From: Olsenella sp. SW781 | GTDB taxonomy: Bacteria > Actinomycetota > Coriobacteriia > Coriobacteriales > Atopobiaceae | Assembly (NCBI RefSeq): GCF_012027725.1 | Contig: NZ_SJOU01000006.1 | Span: forward strand, 84,783-148,782 | Direction: 5' to 3' | DNA length: 64,000 bases | Shown here: positions 1 through 8,476 of the stretch, piece after piece | How positions within the stretch are numbered: the first letter of the stretch is position 1 | Layout: each line of letters opens with the position of its first letter | Made by a program: the position numbers and the translations under genes | The notes under the pieces: generated by a model | What the model was told of the DNA's origin: nothing | The model's input: only the letters and a program-made list of their open reading frames with translations | Database searches by the model: none

Positions 1-220
1 CCCGCTCGCCGGCGAGGTAGCGCTGGAGCTCCCCGGCAAAGCCCGAGTCGGGCGCGAACTCGCCGTGGCGGCTCTCCGCGTTGGACGAGATCTTGCGCAG
101 GTGGCGCTGGACGTAGGAGCGCGTGGCGCGGACCGTGAGGTCGAGCGGGCGCTCCGAGAGGTACGTCGACCCGGACTCGAAGTCGAAGACGTGAAGAATG
201 GCGTGGTCTACCTTGAGCAT
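1..220 (-). CDS. Nucleoid-associated protein, NdpA/YejK family (partial)
   Basis: This is the first 73 codons of a minus-strand gene whose C-terminal part lies outside the window. The N-terminus reads MLKVDHAILHVFDFESGSTY, followed by a SERPLDLT stretch and a YVQRHLRKI helix, which is the typical opening of the 37-kDa nucleoid-associated family (PF04245). These proteins bind nucleoid DNA; their exact role outside enterobacteria is not settled. The ATG at 218-220 is preceded on the minus strand by a GAGAGA purine run that can serve as ribosome binding site. The gene follows the hydrogenase on the same strand but is separated from it by a strong hairpin, so it is probably its own unit. Confidence 0.7.
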   Translation of the reverse strand, partial: MLKVDHAILHVFDFESGSTYLSERPLDLTVRATRSYVQRHLRKISSNAESRHGEFAPDSGFAGELQRYLAGER

Positions 221-245
221 GTGTTCTCTCTCGTGCGTCACGCAA

Positions 246-282
246 ACTCGCCTAAAAGGGGACAGGCCCCTTTTAGGCGAGT
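246..282. terminator. Perfect hairpin between hydrogenase and ndpA
   Basis: Arms 246-261 and 267-282 (16 bp, perfect) surround a 5-base loop; the core is AAAAGGGGACAGGCCCCTTTT. It sits just after the hydrogenase stop codon (minus strand) and before the next gene, so it is probably a terminator. The AAAAGGGGAC word recurs in the large palindrome at 12654-12767. Confidence 0.7.
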
Positions 283-299
283 CTTGGGTGGATTTCTGC

Positions 300-1919
300 T
301 TACTCCTTGGGACGCTTGGCCTCGATGGTCTCGGCGAGCGCCTGCTCGCCGGTCATCTTCTTGCCGTCGGCGTCGCGCTCGAGCGCCGGGATGAGCATGC
401 GATAGGCGTTCTCGGTCGCGTTCTTGCGCGGCGACTTCTTCGCGTAGCGCTTGACGGCGGCGGCGGTGCGGTTGATGGCCTGGAGCGTGCCGGCGCCGGC
501 GACGCAGCCGCCCGGGCATGCCATGCCCTCGATCAGGTAGCCGGGGTACTTGCCCTTGACGGCGTCCTTCATCATCTTGCGGCACTCCTCGAGGCCCTCC
601 GCGTTGACCACGTTGACCTCGCGGTCCGGGTAGCGGCGCTTGATGGCGTTGACCACCGCGTTGGCCACGCCGCCCGCGACGGCGAAGCCGCGGCCGTCGG
701 CCGACGCCACGCCGAAGTCCGAGCTGCCCTCGCCCTCGAGCTTGGTGTACTCGTCGATGCCGCGCGCCTTCATCATGCCCATCATCTCCTCGAAGGTGAG
801 CACGAAGTCGACCTCGGAGCGGACGGACTTGCGCATGGCCTCGAGCTTCTTGGCGGAGCACGGCCCCACGAAGACGATCTTGGCCTCGGGGTGCTGCTTG
901 CGGATGAGGCGGGCGGTGAGCGTCATGGGCGTGAGGGCCATCGAGATGCAGTCGGCGTGGTCCGGGAACTCGGTCTTGGCCATGACCGACCAGGCCGGGC
1001 AGCACGAGGTTCCCATGAACGGGATCTTCTCGGGCACCTCCTCGACGAAGTCCTCGGCCTCCTGGACGGTGCAGAGGTCGGCGCCGATGGCGACCTCCTC
1101 CATGCCGGAGAAGCCGAGCGTCGTGAAGGCCTGGCGGAGCTTGTCCACGTTGCCCTTGCCGCCGAACTGGCCGACGAAGGCGGGGGCGACGGCGGCGATG
1201 ACCTCGTCGCCGCGGTTGATAGCCTGGATGACCTGGAAGATCTGGCTCTTGTCGGCGATGGCGCCGAAGGGGCAGTTGATGAGGCACTGGCCGCACGAGA
1301 CGCACTTCTCGTAGTCGATCTGGGCGCGGCCGTTGTCGTCGGACCCGATCGCGTGCATGCCGCAGGCGTCCGCGCACGGGCGCACCTGGTGCTGGATGGC
1401 GTGGTAGGGGCAGGTGTTGAAGCACATGCCGCAGTGGATGCACTTCTCCTGGTCGATGTAGGCCTTCTTGTCCTTGAAGGAGATGGCGCCCTTGGGGCAG
1501 ATCTCGCGGCAGGGGTGCGCGAGGCAGCCCTGGCAGCCGTCGGTCACGCGATAGGTGTTGTCCGCGCAGGCGTTGCACGCGAACTTGATGACGTTGATCA
1601 GGGGCGGCTCGTAGTAGGTCTCGGCGACGGAGGCGTCGGCGAGGCCGTCGGTCAGGCTCTCGCGCTTGTCGACGCTCTGCAGCGGCAGGCCCATGGCCAG
1701 GCGGATGCGCTGCTCGACGATGGCGCGCTCGAGGAAGACCGACTCGCGGTACGTTGCCACGTCGCCGGGGATGATGTCGTACGGCAGGTCGCGGATCTTG
1801 CGGCGGGTGGTCTTCTCGTCGTCGTCCTTCATGTCGTAGGCGACGCTCGCCACGGAGCTGAAGACCTTGCGACGGATCTCGGTCAGGTTGGTGTACACGC
1901 CACGCATGGTGTCGGCCAT
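300..1919 (-). CDS. [FeFe] hydrogenase, monomeric, ferredoxin-type N-terminus
   Basis: A 539-residue iron-only hydrogenase catalysing reversible proton reduction with ferredoxin-type electron carriers, probably to discharge fermentation electrons. All three H-cluster motifs are present: TSCCPAW (304-310), PCSAKK (353-358) and EGMACPGGCVAG (464-475). Upstream are two classical 4Fe-4S motifs, Cys160/163/166/170 and Cys206/209/212/216, plus an extra Cys cluster (115, 118, 129, 132, 137, 141). The L2 motif with PCSAKK rather than MPCxxKxxE resembles group B enzymes. No HydE, HydF or HydG maturase is in this window. The start ATG is preceded by GAGAGGGG. A hairpin follows the stop codon, so the gene is probably monocistronic. 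Cytoplasmic: no signal peptide or Tat motif is seen. Confidence 0.93.
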   Translation of the reverse strand: MADTMRGVYTNLTEIRRKVFSSVASVAYDMKDDDEKTTRRKIRDLPYDIIPGDVATYRESVFLERAIVEQRIRLAMGLPLQSVDKRESLTDGLADASVAETYYEPPLINVIKFACNACADNTYRVTDGCQGCLAHPCREICPKGAISFKDKKAYIDQEKCIHCGMCFNTCPYHAIQHQVRPCADACGMHAIGSDDNGRAQIDYEKCVSCGQCLINCPFGAIADKSQIFQVIQAINRGDEVIAAVAPAFVGQFGGKGNVDKLRQAFTTLGFSGMEEVAIGADLCTVQEAEDFVEEVPEKIPFMGTSCCPAWSVMAKTEFPDHADCISMALTPMTLTARLIRKQHPEAKIVFVGPCSAKKLEAMRKSVRSEVDFVLTFEEMMGMMKARGIDEYTKLEGEGSSDFGVASADGRGFAVAGGVANAVVNAIKRRYPDREVNVVNAEGLEECRKMMKDAVKGKYPGYLIEGMACPGGCVAGAGTLQAINRTAAAVKRYAKKSPRKNATENAYRMLIPALERDADGKKMTGEQALAETIEAKRPKE

Positions 1920-2058
1920 CGTTGCCCCTCTCCCGGCTCTCTTCTCCCTTGTCCGGCGCTTCCCCTCAGAGGCGCCTCTAACAGACTAGTATCGCACACG
2001 TTGGGAGGTTCTCGCCGAAGGGGGCGGCGGGCGGCGCGGGGGATTTCCCCGCCGCGAC

Positions 2059-2113
2059 GCCGGCCGTGGGTCCGGCCACGGCGCCGGCCGTGGGTCCGGC
2101 CACGGCGCCGGCC
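2059..2113. repeat. 24-bp tandem repeat (two copies plus a partial third)
   Basis: The unit runs 2059-2082 and 2083-2106 with a partial copy to 2113. Each unit is itself a small hairpin (GCCGTGG-N6-CCACGGC). It lies in the 397-bp gap upstream of the hydrogenase gene, which holds no credible gene. Confidence 0.85.
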
Positions 2114-2121
2114 CCGACGCG

Positions 2122-2229
2122 AACCGTCGCCTCTCCCCCGCAGAGCCAGCGTGCGGGGCCAAGGCGACGGTTTGCCGAGAAGAACCGTCACGAATCCCCC
2201 GCAATGCTGCCGCGCGGGGGATTCGCGAC
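2122..2229. repeat. Two GTCGCC/CCCCCGC-type hairpins
   Basis: The first hairpin (2122-2172) has outer arms AACCGTCGCC/GGCGACGGTT around CCCCCGC and GCGGGG. The second (about 2186-2229) has arms GAATCCCCCGC/GCGGGGGATTC. The same design recurs at 27299-27463 and 29163-29269, making this a dispersed family. A GCCGAGAAGAACCG word sits between the two hairpins. Confidence 0.75.
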
Positions 2230-2265
2230 ACCTCCGACCAGACGGCGCGTCAGGCACGTGCCGAC

Positions 2266-2327
2266 CGTGCCAAACACGTCTGACGTCAGTGGCACACGTG
2301 CCAGGCACGTCTGACGTCAGTGGCACG
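2266..2327. repeat. 31-bp direct repeat of the CCACTGRCGTCAG family
   Basis: Two adjacent near-identical 31-bp units (2266-2296, 2297-2327) contain CGTGCC and CACGTCTGACGTCAGTGG. Read on the minus strand they match the arms of the palindromes at 6632, 24081 and 58061. The stop codon of the pseudouridine synthase (2317-2319) lies inside the second unit. Confidence 0.8.
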
Positions 2328-2994
2328 CCCGCGCCTCCGGGGGCGGGGACGGCCAGAGGCGCTCGGGCCAGGCGGTCTCAAGGCGCAGGAGCTCGCCGGT
2401 CACGGGATGGACCACCTCCTCGCGCCAGGCGTGCAGCAGCAGGCCCTCCGTGCTTCTCGCCCCGCCGTAGAGCTCGTCGCCCACGATGGGAAACCCCATC
2501 GAGGCGAGGTGCACGCGGATCTGGTGGCGCCTGCCGGTGAGGAGCTCGACCCTCAGCAGCGAGCGCCCGCCCGAGCTCGCCACGCGCCGCACGCGCGTCT
2601 CGGCGGGCCTGCCCTGCCCCGGCCGGCAGGCGCGCATGCGCCGGGCGTCGTGGCGGTCGCGCCCGATGGGCCGGTCGATCAGCCGCTCCCCGCCCGGGAA
2701 CGCCCCGCGCACCACCGCGAGGTAGGTCTTGCGCATGGCGTGGCCCGCCACCTGGCGGTCGAGCTCCGCCTGCGTGGCGCGGTCGAGCGAGAAGAGCACG
2801 AGCCCCGTGGTCCCCACGTCGAGGCGCTGCACGGCCTGCGGGCGCGCCTCCGGGCGGCCCTCTGCCGCGAGGTGCTCCGCCACGACGTCCGTGAGCGTGC
2901 GCGCGCCGGTGCCGTCCCCGTGCACGAGCATCCCCGCCGGCTTGTCGCAGGCGAGAAGGACCTCGTCCTCGTAGATGATGCGCGCGCCGTCCAC
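2317..2994 (-). CDS. RluA-family RNA pseudouridine synthase
   Basis: A 225-residue single-domain pseudouridine synthase that isomerises specific uridines in rRNA or tRNA. The catalytic loop is QRLDVGTTGLVLF with Asp59 as nucleophile; the usual HRLD histidine is replaced by Gln. Further family signatures are DKPAGMLVHG near the N-terminus, the TGRRHQIRVH motif and GDELYGG. No S4 RNA-binding domain is present, as in RluA and RluC/D-like short forms, so the target uridine cannot be predicted. The last codons and the stop lie within an intergenic repeat unit, showing that the repeat forms the 3' end of this gene. Confidence 0.88.
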   Translation of the reverse strand: MDGARIIYEDEVLLACDKPAGMLVHGDGTGARTLTDVVAEHLAAEGRPEARPQAVQRLDVGTTGLVLFSLDRATQAELDRQVAGHAMRKTYLAVVRGAFPGGERLIDRPIGRDRHDARRMRACRPGQGRPAETRVRRVASSGGRSLLRVELLTGRRHQIRVHLASMGFPIVGDELYGGARSTEGLLLHAWREEVVHPVTGELLRLETAWPERLWPSPPPEARACH

Positions 2995-3243
2995 GCCGCC
3001 CCCCTTTCGTCCCCACCAGCATACCCGTGAGGGGCGTCAGGCGGGCGCGGCGCGGGCGCGGCCCCGAGGGCGCAAGGCAGCCCCCAAGTGTGACAGTATC
3101 GTAAGCTCCGCCGCTCACCTGCCCTTTTACCGCCCCTCACCCCCTCGGGCACCCCGCCCGGGATGGCGCGCCGCACGCCGATGGTCTACGCTCGGCCCAT
3201 TCGTTCAGCCGGCCTTCAGCCTGCCGAGAGAGGCGGACCCACC

Positions 3244-4560
3244 ATGACGCGCGACGACCTCAAGATGAAGCTCCCCCATGCGGAGGGGGAGGACGCCCCC
3301 GACGCCGAGGAGGACGTCGAGGAGCGGCTCGCCCTCGAGAGCCTCCAGCGGCACCGCCGGGCGCGGCGGCGCAAGAAGGTCATCGCGGCGGGCGTCGTGG
3401 GCGGCATCGTGGTGGCCGCGGGAATCGCCTGGGCGGTCCTGACCTCGGCGTCGAGCCAGCCCGCGGAGGAGGCCCCGCTTCAGACGATCCCGCTCATGCG
3501 CGAGGAGTTCTCCGAGTCCGTGCAGGCCACGGGGACGGCCCAGCCGCTCACCTCCGTGGTGGTGACGCCCAAGGCCGACGGCGTCATCGCGTCCGTGGAC
3601 GTGGCGCTCGACGACGCCGTGGCCGAGGGCCAGGTCCTTCTCACCATCAAGAACGACGAGCTCGACCGCGCCGTCAAGCAGGCCGAGCTCGACCTCAGGA
3701 CCAAGCGCGCCGAGAACGACACGGTGCAGAAGGCCTACAACGAGCTCTACTACGCGGACGAGGTGGACAAGGACGCCCTCGCCGCCAAGCTCATCGAGCT
3801 GGAGACCTCCCGCCTCAACCTGGAGATCGCCCAGGATGCCTACGACGACGCCGTCGCAACGGCCGCCGGGCGCACCGTCAAGGCGCCGGCGTCCGGCTCC
3901 GTCGTGGCGCTGAACGCCGTCGCGGGCGCGGCCGTCGGCGCGGGCGGGACGACGTCCTCCGGCGCGGAGGGCGGCGGCTCGGGCCCGCTCGTGCAGATCG
4001 CCGACCTCTCCCAGATGACCGTCAAGGTGCAGGTGAACGAGGTCGACATCTCTCGCATCGCCGTGGGGCAGGCGGCGCGCGTGACCTTCTCGGCGCTCCC
4101 GGGCACCATGCTCGACGCGCAGGTGACGCGCATCTCCACCACGGCGGCGGCCGACCCCTACGGCGGCTCCGGCGGGGTGGTCACCTACGACGTCGAGCTC
4201 CTCATCCCCGACCCCGCGCCCGAGCTCAAGCCCGGCATGACGGCGAGCGTGGAGATCCTCATGCAGAGCGTGCCCGACGCGCTCACCGTGCCCGTCTCCG
4301 CGCTCATGACCGACGACGGCGTCTCGTACTACGTCTACGTGATGAGCGACCCCGAGACCGAGGCCGTGGAGCGGCGCGACGTGAGCGTACCCGCGCAGAG
4401 CGACACCACGGCCGTGATCGAGGGCGACGTGTCCGAGGGCGACCTCGTGGTGCTCGACCCGTTCTCCGTCGACCCGACGTCCGCCGGGGGCGACGCGGCG
4501 GCCGGCGCCGCCGAGCCCGACGGCGCCGACGTGGCGGCTGCCGACGCCCCGGCGGCCTAG
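3244..4560 (+). CDS. MacA/HlyD-like periplasmic adaptor of ABC exporter
   Basis: A 438-residue membrane-fusion protein, first gene of a three-gene MacAB-like export operon. A charged cytoplasmic N-terminus (about 50 residues, ending in RRARRRKK) precedes one membrane segment (VIAAGVVGGIVVAAGIAWAV), then a barrel-sandwich lipoyl half, a coiled-coil hairpin (about residues 140-205) and the second half-motif with beta-barrel. In Gram-positive bacteria such proteins join MacB-type ABC permeases, exporting peptides or conferring resistance; the substrate is unknown. I chose the ATG at 3244 because GAGAGAGG lies just upstream; an earlier in-frame ATG lacks a ribosome site. The tail is Ala/Asp-rich and disordered. 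Confidence 0.85.
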   Translation: MTRDDLKMKLPHAEGEDAPDAEEDVEERLALESLQRHRRARRRKKVIAAGVVGGIVVAAGIAWAVLTSASSQPAEEAPLQTIPLMREEFSESVQATGTAQPLTSVVVTPKADGVIASVDVALDDAVAEGQVLLTIKNDELDRAVKQAELDLRTKRAENDTVQKAYNELYYADEVDKDALAAKLIELETSRLNLEIAQDAYDDAVATAAGRTVKAPASGSVVALNAVAGAAVGAGGTTSSGAEGGGSGPLVQIADLSQMTVKVQVNEVDISRIAVGQAARVTFSALPGTMLDAQVTRISTTAAADPYGGSGGVVTYDVELLIPDPAPELKPGMTASVEILMQSVPDALTVPVSALMTDDGVSYYVYVMSDPETEAVERRDVSVPAQSDTTAVIEGDVSEGDLVVLDPFSVDPTSAGGDAAAGAAEPDGADVAAADAPAA

Positions 4561-4562
4561 CC

Positions 4563-5381
4563 ATGTCCGCCGTCATCGACGTCCGCGGCCTCTGGCGCAT
4601 CTACGAGACGGCCGCCGGCCACACCACCGCCCTGCGCGGCGTCTCCCTCCAGGTGGCGCGCGGCGAGTTCCTCGCCATCATGGGCCCGTCGGGCTCAGGC
4701 AAGTCCACGCTCATGAACACCCTCGGCTGCCTCGACCGGCCGACGGCCGGCTCCTACCGGCTCGAGGGCGTGGAGGTCTCCGAGCTCTCCGAGGACGACC
4801 TCGCGCACGTGCGCTCCAGCAGGCTCGGCTTTGTCTTCCAGTCGTTCAACCTGCTGCCGCGCGCCACGGTGCTGCGCAACGTGATGCTGCCGCTCGTCTA
4901 CTCTGACCGCCCCATGCGCGACCGCGAGCTCGCCGCCTGGCGCGCCCTGCGCTCGGTGGGCCTGCCGGAGGAGCACTACCTCCACCGGTCCAACGAGCTC
5001 TCCGGCGGCCAGATGCAGCGCGTCGCCATCGCGCGGGCGCTCGTCAACGACCCGGCCATCATCCTCGCCGACGAGCCGACCGGCAACCTCGACACCGCCA
5101 CCGGGGAGATGGTCATGCGCACCTTCCAGCGCATGCAGCGGCGCGGCAAGACCATCATCCTCATCACGCACGACCCGGAGGTGGCCGCCTGGGCCGACCG
5201 CACCGTGCACATCCGCGACGGCAGGCTCTTCTCGGACGAGGAGGAGCGCGCCTACCTCGCGGGCCTCGCGCAGCGCGAGAAGGACGCGGGCGAGAAGGGC
5301 GGGCACGCCGCCGGCCCCTCCCCGACCTCGCCCGCCGCTCCGAAGAACCGCTCTCGGCTCCTGGGGGTGCCCTGCCTATGA
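4563..5381 (+). CDS. MacB-type ABC transporter ATP-binding protein
   Basis: A 272-residue ATPase with Walker A GPSGSGKST, Q-loop FQSFNLLP, signature LSGGQMQRVAIARAL, Walker B IILADEPTGNLD and H-loop ITHDPEVA, the pattern of the LolD/MacB/FtsE group. It starts two bases after the adaptor stop codon with no clear ribosome site, so translation is probably coupled, and its end overlaps the permease start (ATGA). The last 40 residues are a Lys/Pro-rich extension beyond the ATPase domain. It powers export by the neighbouring adaptor and permease. Confidence 0.93.
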   Translation: MSAVIDVRGLWRIYETAAGHTTALRGVSLQVARGEFLAIMGPSGSGKSTLMNTLGCLDRPTAGSYRLEGVEVSELSEDDLAHVRSSRLGFVFQSFNLLPRATVLRNVMLPLVYSDRPMRDRELAAWRALRSVGLPEEHYLHRSNELSGGQMQRVAIARALVNDPAIILADEPTGNLDTATGEMVMRTFQRMQRRGKTIILITHDPEVAAWADRTVHIRDGRLFSDEEERAYLAGLAQREKDAGEKGGHAAGPSPTSPAAPKNRSRLLGVPCL

Positions 5382-6631
5382 AGTTCCGCGACCTCGCCTA
5401 CGAGACCTCGTCCGCGCTTCTCGCCAACCGGGCGCGGAGCCTCCTCACCATCCTGGGCATCGTCATCGGCATCGCGGCCGTCATCGCCATGACGGCGCTC
5501 ATCGACGGCGTGAAGGCCCAGCTCGTGGGCCAGCTCGGCCTCAACATGTCCCGAACGGTCAGCATCACCTGCTGGCCTCCCGGCAACCAGCCGCTCGACC
5601 GGGACGACATCGAGGAGATGGGCCAGGCGCTCGCGGGCGACTACGAGTTCGTCACCGGCTACACCTACGCCGGGGTCCCGGCCTCGTCGAGCACCGCCGA
5701 GGTGGAGTACCTGAGCATCACCGCGTGCGAGCCCGCCTACTTCCAGGGCATGGGGCTCTCCGCCACGCAGGGCAGGCTCTTCACCGAGGAGGAAGAAGAG
5801 GACGGCGCGATGGTCGTCGTGCTCGGCGGGTCCTCGGTGCAGAACCTCTTCGGCTCCCCCGACGCGGACTGCGTGGGAAAGACCGTGCGCATCGGCTCGT
5901 CGCAGTACACCGTCGTGGGCGCGATCAAGACCGACACGCCCTACCAGAGCGACATCGCCTACATGCCGGCGTCGACCGCCGTCACGCGCCTCATCGGGCA
6001 GGGAGGATACAACTCCTGGCAAATCCTCGGCTTCGCGCGCGAGGGCTCTGACATGTACGCCGTGGCGGCTAACACCGAGAGCTATCTCTACCAGCGCTAC
6101 AACATCCCCTACCCCGAGGAGGGGCAGACCTCGTTCTCGAGTGACGAGGGCTACGTCTACGTCCAGACGGCGCAGGCGCTCATCGACCAGCTCGACGCCA
6201 CGACGGCGACCTTCCGCATGCTCGCGCTCGCGGTGGCGAGCATCTCGCTTCTGGTGGGCGGCATCGGCATCATGAACATGATGCTCACCAACGTGACCGA
6301 GCGCATCCGCGAGATCGGCCTGCGCAAGGCGCTCGGAGCCCGGCGCGGGGACATCACGGGGCAGTTCCTGCTGGAGAGCGTGACCATCTGCATCGTGGGC
6401 GGCGTCATCGGCGTGGGCGTCGGCTACGGCGGGGCATGGCTGCTCGCGAGCGTGGCGGGCTCGGCCCTGAGCTCGATGATGGGCGGGAGCGGCGAGCTCG
6501 TGCCCGTCATCTCCCCGGCGACCGTTGCCATGGCGACGGGCATCTGCGTGGGGATCGGCGTCGTCTTTGGCTGGTACCCGGCGCGCCGCGGCGCCAAGAT
6601 GGACCCCGTCGAGGCCCTGCGCTACCAGTAG
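5378..6631 (+). CDS. MacB/FtsX-like ABC transporter permease
   Basis: A 417-residue permease with the MacB layout: an N-terminal membrane helix (TILGIVIGIAAVIAMTAL), a large extracytoplasmic domain (about residues 45-270) and three C-terminal helices with the FtsX signature (GIGIMNMMLTNVTERIREIG, LRKALGARRGDI). The closing PARRGAKMDPVEALRYQ motif is typical. It overlaps the ATPase gene by four bases. The operon ends at the 51-bp palindrome directly after the stop codon. Confidence 0.92.
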   Translation: MKFRDLAYETSSALLANRARSLLTILGIVIGIAAVIAMTALIDGVKAQLVGQLGLNMSRTVSITCWPPGNQPLDRDDIEEMGQALAGDYEFVTGYTYAGVPASSSTAEVEYLSITACEPAYFQGMGLSATQGRLFTEEEEEDGAMVVVLGGSSVQNLFGSPDADCVGKTVRIGSSQYTVVGAIKTDTPYQSDIAYMPASTAVTRLIGQGGYNSWQILGFAREGSDMYAVAANTESYLYQRYNIPYPEEGQTSFSSDEGYVYVQTAQALIDQLDATTATFRMLALAVASISLLVGGIGIMNMMLTNVTERIREIGLRKALGARRGDITGQFLLESVTICIVGGVIGVGVGYGGAWLLASVAGSALSSMMGGSGELVPVISPATVAMATGICVGIGVVFGWYPARRGAKMDPVEALRYQ

Positions 6632-6766
6632 CGCGCCACCGGCGTCAGGCTTATGCCACGGGCGTCAGGTTTATTTGGCACACGTCGCATGTGCCAAATA
6701 AACCTGACGCCCGTGGCATAAGCCTGACGCCGGTGGCGCGCCAAATAAGCCTGACGCCGGTGGCAG
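6632..6766. repeat. Perfect 51-bp inverted repeat between convergent genes
   Basis: Arms 6632-6682 and 6690-6740 are perfect inverted copies of 51 bases around the 7-base loop CGTCGCA. Each arm contains two offset copies of a CAC(C/G)GGCGTCAGG word, and a further half-arm follows at 6741-6766. It starts right after the permease stop codon and ends 12 bases before the hisS stop codon, so it can terminate transcription in both directions. Related copies are at 2266, 24081 and 58061. Confidence 0.92.
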
Positions 6767-6778
6767 ACGCCCAATGTC

Positions 6779-8095
6779 CTACCCGAGGCGGACCCTCACG
6801 GCATCGACCAGCTCTGCCATGGGCACCTGTACCTGCTCGTGCGTGCCCATGTCGCGCAGCGTTGCCGCGCCGGCGGCCACCTCGTCGCCGCCGAGCACCA
6901 CGCAGAGGCGCGCGCGCAGCTTGTCGGCCTGCTTGAACTGGGACTTGAGCGAGCGGCCCTGGTAGTCGGCCTCGGTGCGCACGCCCACGGCGCGAAGGGC
7001 CAGGCACGCGTCGAAGGCCGCCGCGCGCTCCGCCTCGCCGCCGGTCGTGGCCACGTAGACGCAGGTCGGCTCCTCGCCGCCCATCTCGACGCCGGCCGCC
7101 GCGAGCGCGAGCGCGATGCGCTCGAAGCCCACCGCAAAGCCGAGGCCCGGCGTGGGCTTGCCGCCCTCGAGCTCAACGAGGCCGTCGTAGCGGCCGCCGC
7201 CGCCGATGGCTCCCACGCCCGCGCCCACGGCCTCAACCTCGAAGACCGTGCGCGTGTAGTAGTCCAGGCCGCGCACGAGCGTGGGGTCCTCGACGTAGGC
7301 CACGCCGGCCGCGTCCAGGTAGCGCTTGACGGCCGCGTAGTGCGCCGCGCACTCATCGCAGAGGTTGTCCGGCGCGAGCGGCGCGCCCTTCATGACCTCG
7401 CGGCAGTGGTCGTTCTTGCAGTCGAAGGCGCGCAGCGGGTTGATCTGGGCGCGCTCGAGGCAGTCGTCGCACATCTCGTCCTTGTGGTCGAGGATGAACG
7501 CGCGGACCTTGTCGCGGTAGGCGGGGCGGCAGGCGGCGTCGCCCATCGAGTTGATCACGAGACGCAGGCTCTCGCGGGCAAAGCCCAGGCGCTCGAAGTA
7601 CTCCATGAGCATGATGATGCACTCGGCGTCCGCCGCCGGGTCGCTCGCGCCGAGCCACTCGACGCCCACCTGGTGGAACTGGCGCAGCCGCCCCTTCTGC
7701 GGGCGCTCGCCGCGGAACATCGCCTCGGCGTACCAGAGCTTGGCCGGGGCCGCGCCCTGCGGCACGAGGTTGTTCTCCACCACGGAGCGCACCACGCCGG
7801 CCGTGCCCTCGGGGCGCATGGCCATGCGCTGGCGCGGCTTGAGGCCCGCCTCGGTGCCCTTCTCCAGAAGGTCGCCGAAGAGCGCGCCCGAGACCACGCG
7901 GAACATCTCCTTGCGCACCACGTCCGTGGACTCGCCGATGCCGTGGACGAAGGTGTCCACCTGCTCGATGGCCGGCGTCTCGATCATGTCGAAGCCGTAG
8001 GCGCCAAACAGGTCGCGCGCCACGTCCTGCATGCGCTGCCAGGCGCGCATGTAGCCGCCGTAGAGGTCCTCGGTGCCCTGAACCTTCTGTGCCAT
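6779..8095 (-). CDS. hisS: Histidine--tRNA ligase
   Basis: A 438-residue class II synthetase that charges tRNA-His. The N-terminus MAQKVQGTEDLYGGYMRAW, motif 2 region (MAMRPEGTAGVVRS), the histidine A motif LVRGLDYYTRTVFEV and the glycine-rich GAIGGGGRYDGLV identify HisRS. The C-terminal anticodon-binding domain begins near residue 335. A cysteine-rich insertion (CDDCLERAQINPLRAFDCKN, then CDECAAHY) is the usual insertion domain. aspS, often next to hisS, is not adjacent. The ATG is preceded by GAGAAGGGA on the minus strand. Confidence 0.96.
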   Translation of the reverse strand: MAQKVQGTEDLYGGYMRAWQRMQDVARDLFGAYGFDMIETPAIEQVDTFVHGIGESTDVVRKEMFRVVSGALFGDLLEKGTEAGLKPRQRMAMRPEGTAGVVRSVVENNLVPQGAAPAKLWYAEAMFRGERPQKGRLRQFHQVGVEWLGASDPAADAECIIMLMEYFERLGFARESLRLVINSMGDAACRPAYRDKVRAFILDHKDEMCDDCLERAQINPLRAFDCKNDHCREVMKGAPLAPDNLCDECAAHYAAVKRYLDAAGVAYVEDPTLVRGLDYYTRTVFEVEAVGAGVGAIGGGGRYDGLVELEGGKPTPGLGFAVGFERIALALAAAGVEMGGEEPTCVYVATTGGEAERAAAFDACLALRAVGVRTEADYQGRSLKSQFKQADKLRARLCVVLGGDEVAAGAATLRDMGTHEQVQVPMAELVDAVRVRLG

Positions 8096-8133
8096 CGTGC
8101 GATTCCCTTCTCGCGCCGGTTTTCCAATCGTTC

Positions 8134-8139
8134 AGTATA
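8134..8139 (-). promoter_or_regulatory. Probable -10 box for hisS
   Basis: On the minus strand GGGGTATACTG gives a good TATACT box about 40 bases before the hisS start codon. No convincing -35 is seen. Confidence 0.4.
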
Positions 8140-8199
8140 CCCCGACACGCCGCCCGTTCTTCTCGCCGCGCGACTCTCGCCACGAGCGTTGCGCGCAGC

Positions 8200-8377
8200 G
8201 GGGTTATGGCAATCTGGCGCCGCGGGACGTTGTCCAGATGGGGGTTGTGGCAGCGCGCCCAACCAGCCATCTGGGCCTTTGTGGCGTCATGTTGCGGAAA
8301 TGCGGGTCGTGGCAGCCCCAACGCTGCCACGACCCCAATTTCGACAACGCCCTATCGCGCCGGATTGCCACGACCCC
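8200..8377. repeat. GGGGTTATGGCA-family element, copy 1
   Basis: A roughly 180-bp imperfect inverted structure. Boxes GGGGTTATGGCA (8200-8211) and GGGGGTTGTGGCAG face TGCCACGACCCC boxes (to 8377), with ACGTTGTC and CGACAACG as inner partners. Copy 2 is at 55479-55615. It fills most of the 381-bp gap between divergent hisS and the lipoprotein gene. GAGAAG words flank it at 8107, 8159 and 8408. Confidence 0.8.
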
Positions 8378-8476
8378 AAAGACCGCAGCGCCCTGCCCGT
8401 GCGCGCCGCGAGAAGGACGCGCCGCCCGGCACCGCTGCTACAATGTTGCCACGCCACGCCTTGTAAGGAGGCGCCC

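Noticed and set aside
198..2540. Long plus-strand open frame opposite the hydrogenase, and many similar long antisense frames (for example 6839-8400, 31000-33300, 49580-50800)
   Set aside because: High-GC genomes give long open antisense frames; these lack family motifs and ribosome sites and lie opposite well-recognised genes.
6632..6766. Insertion sequence ends or MITE with target duplication
   Set aside because: The arms are terminal to the whole element and no direct flanking duplication or transposase is visible; a hairpin repeat is the simpler reading.
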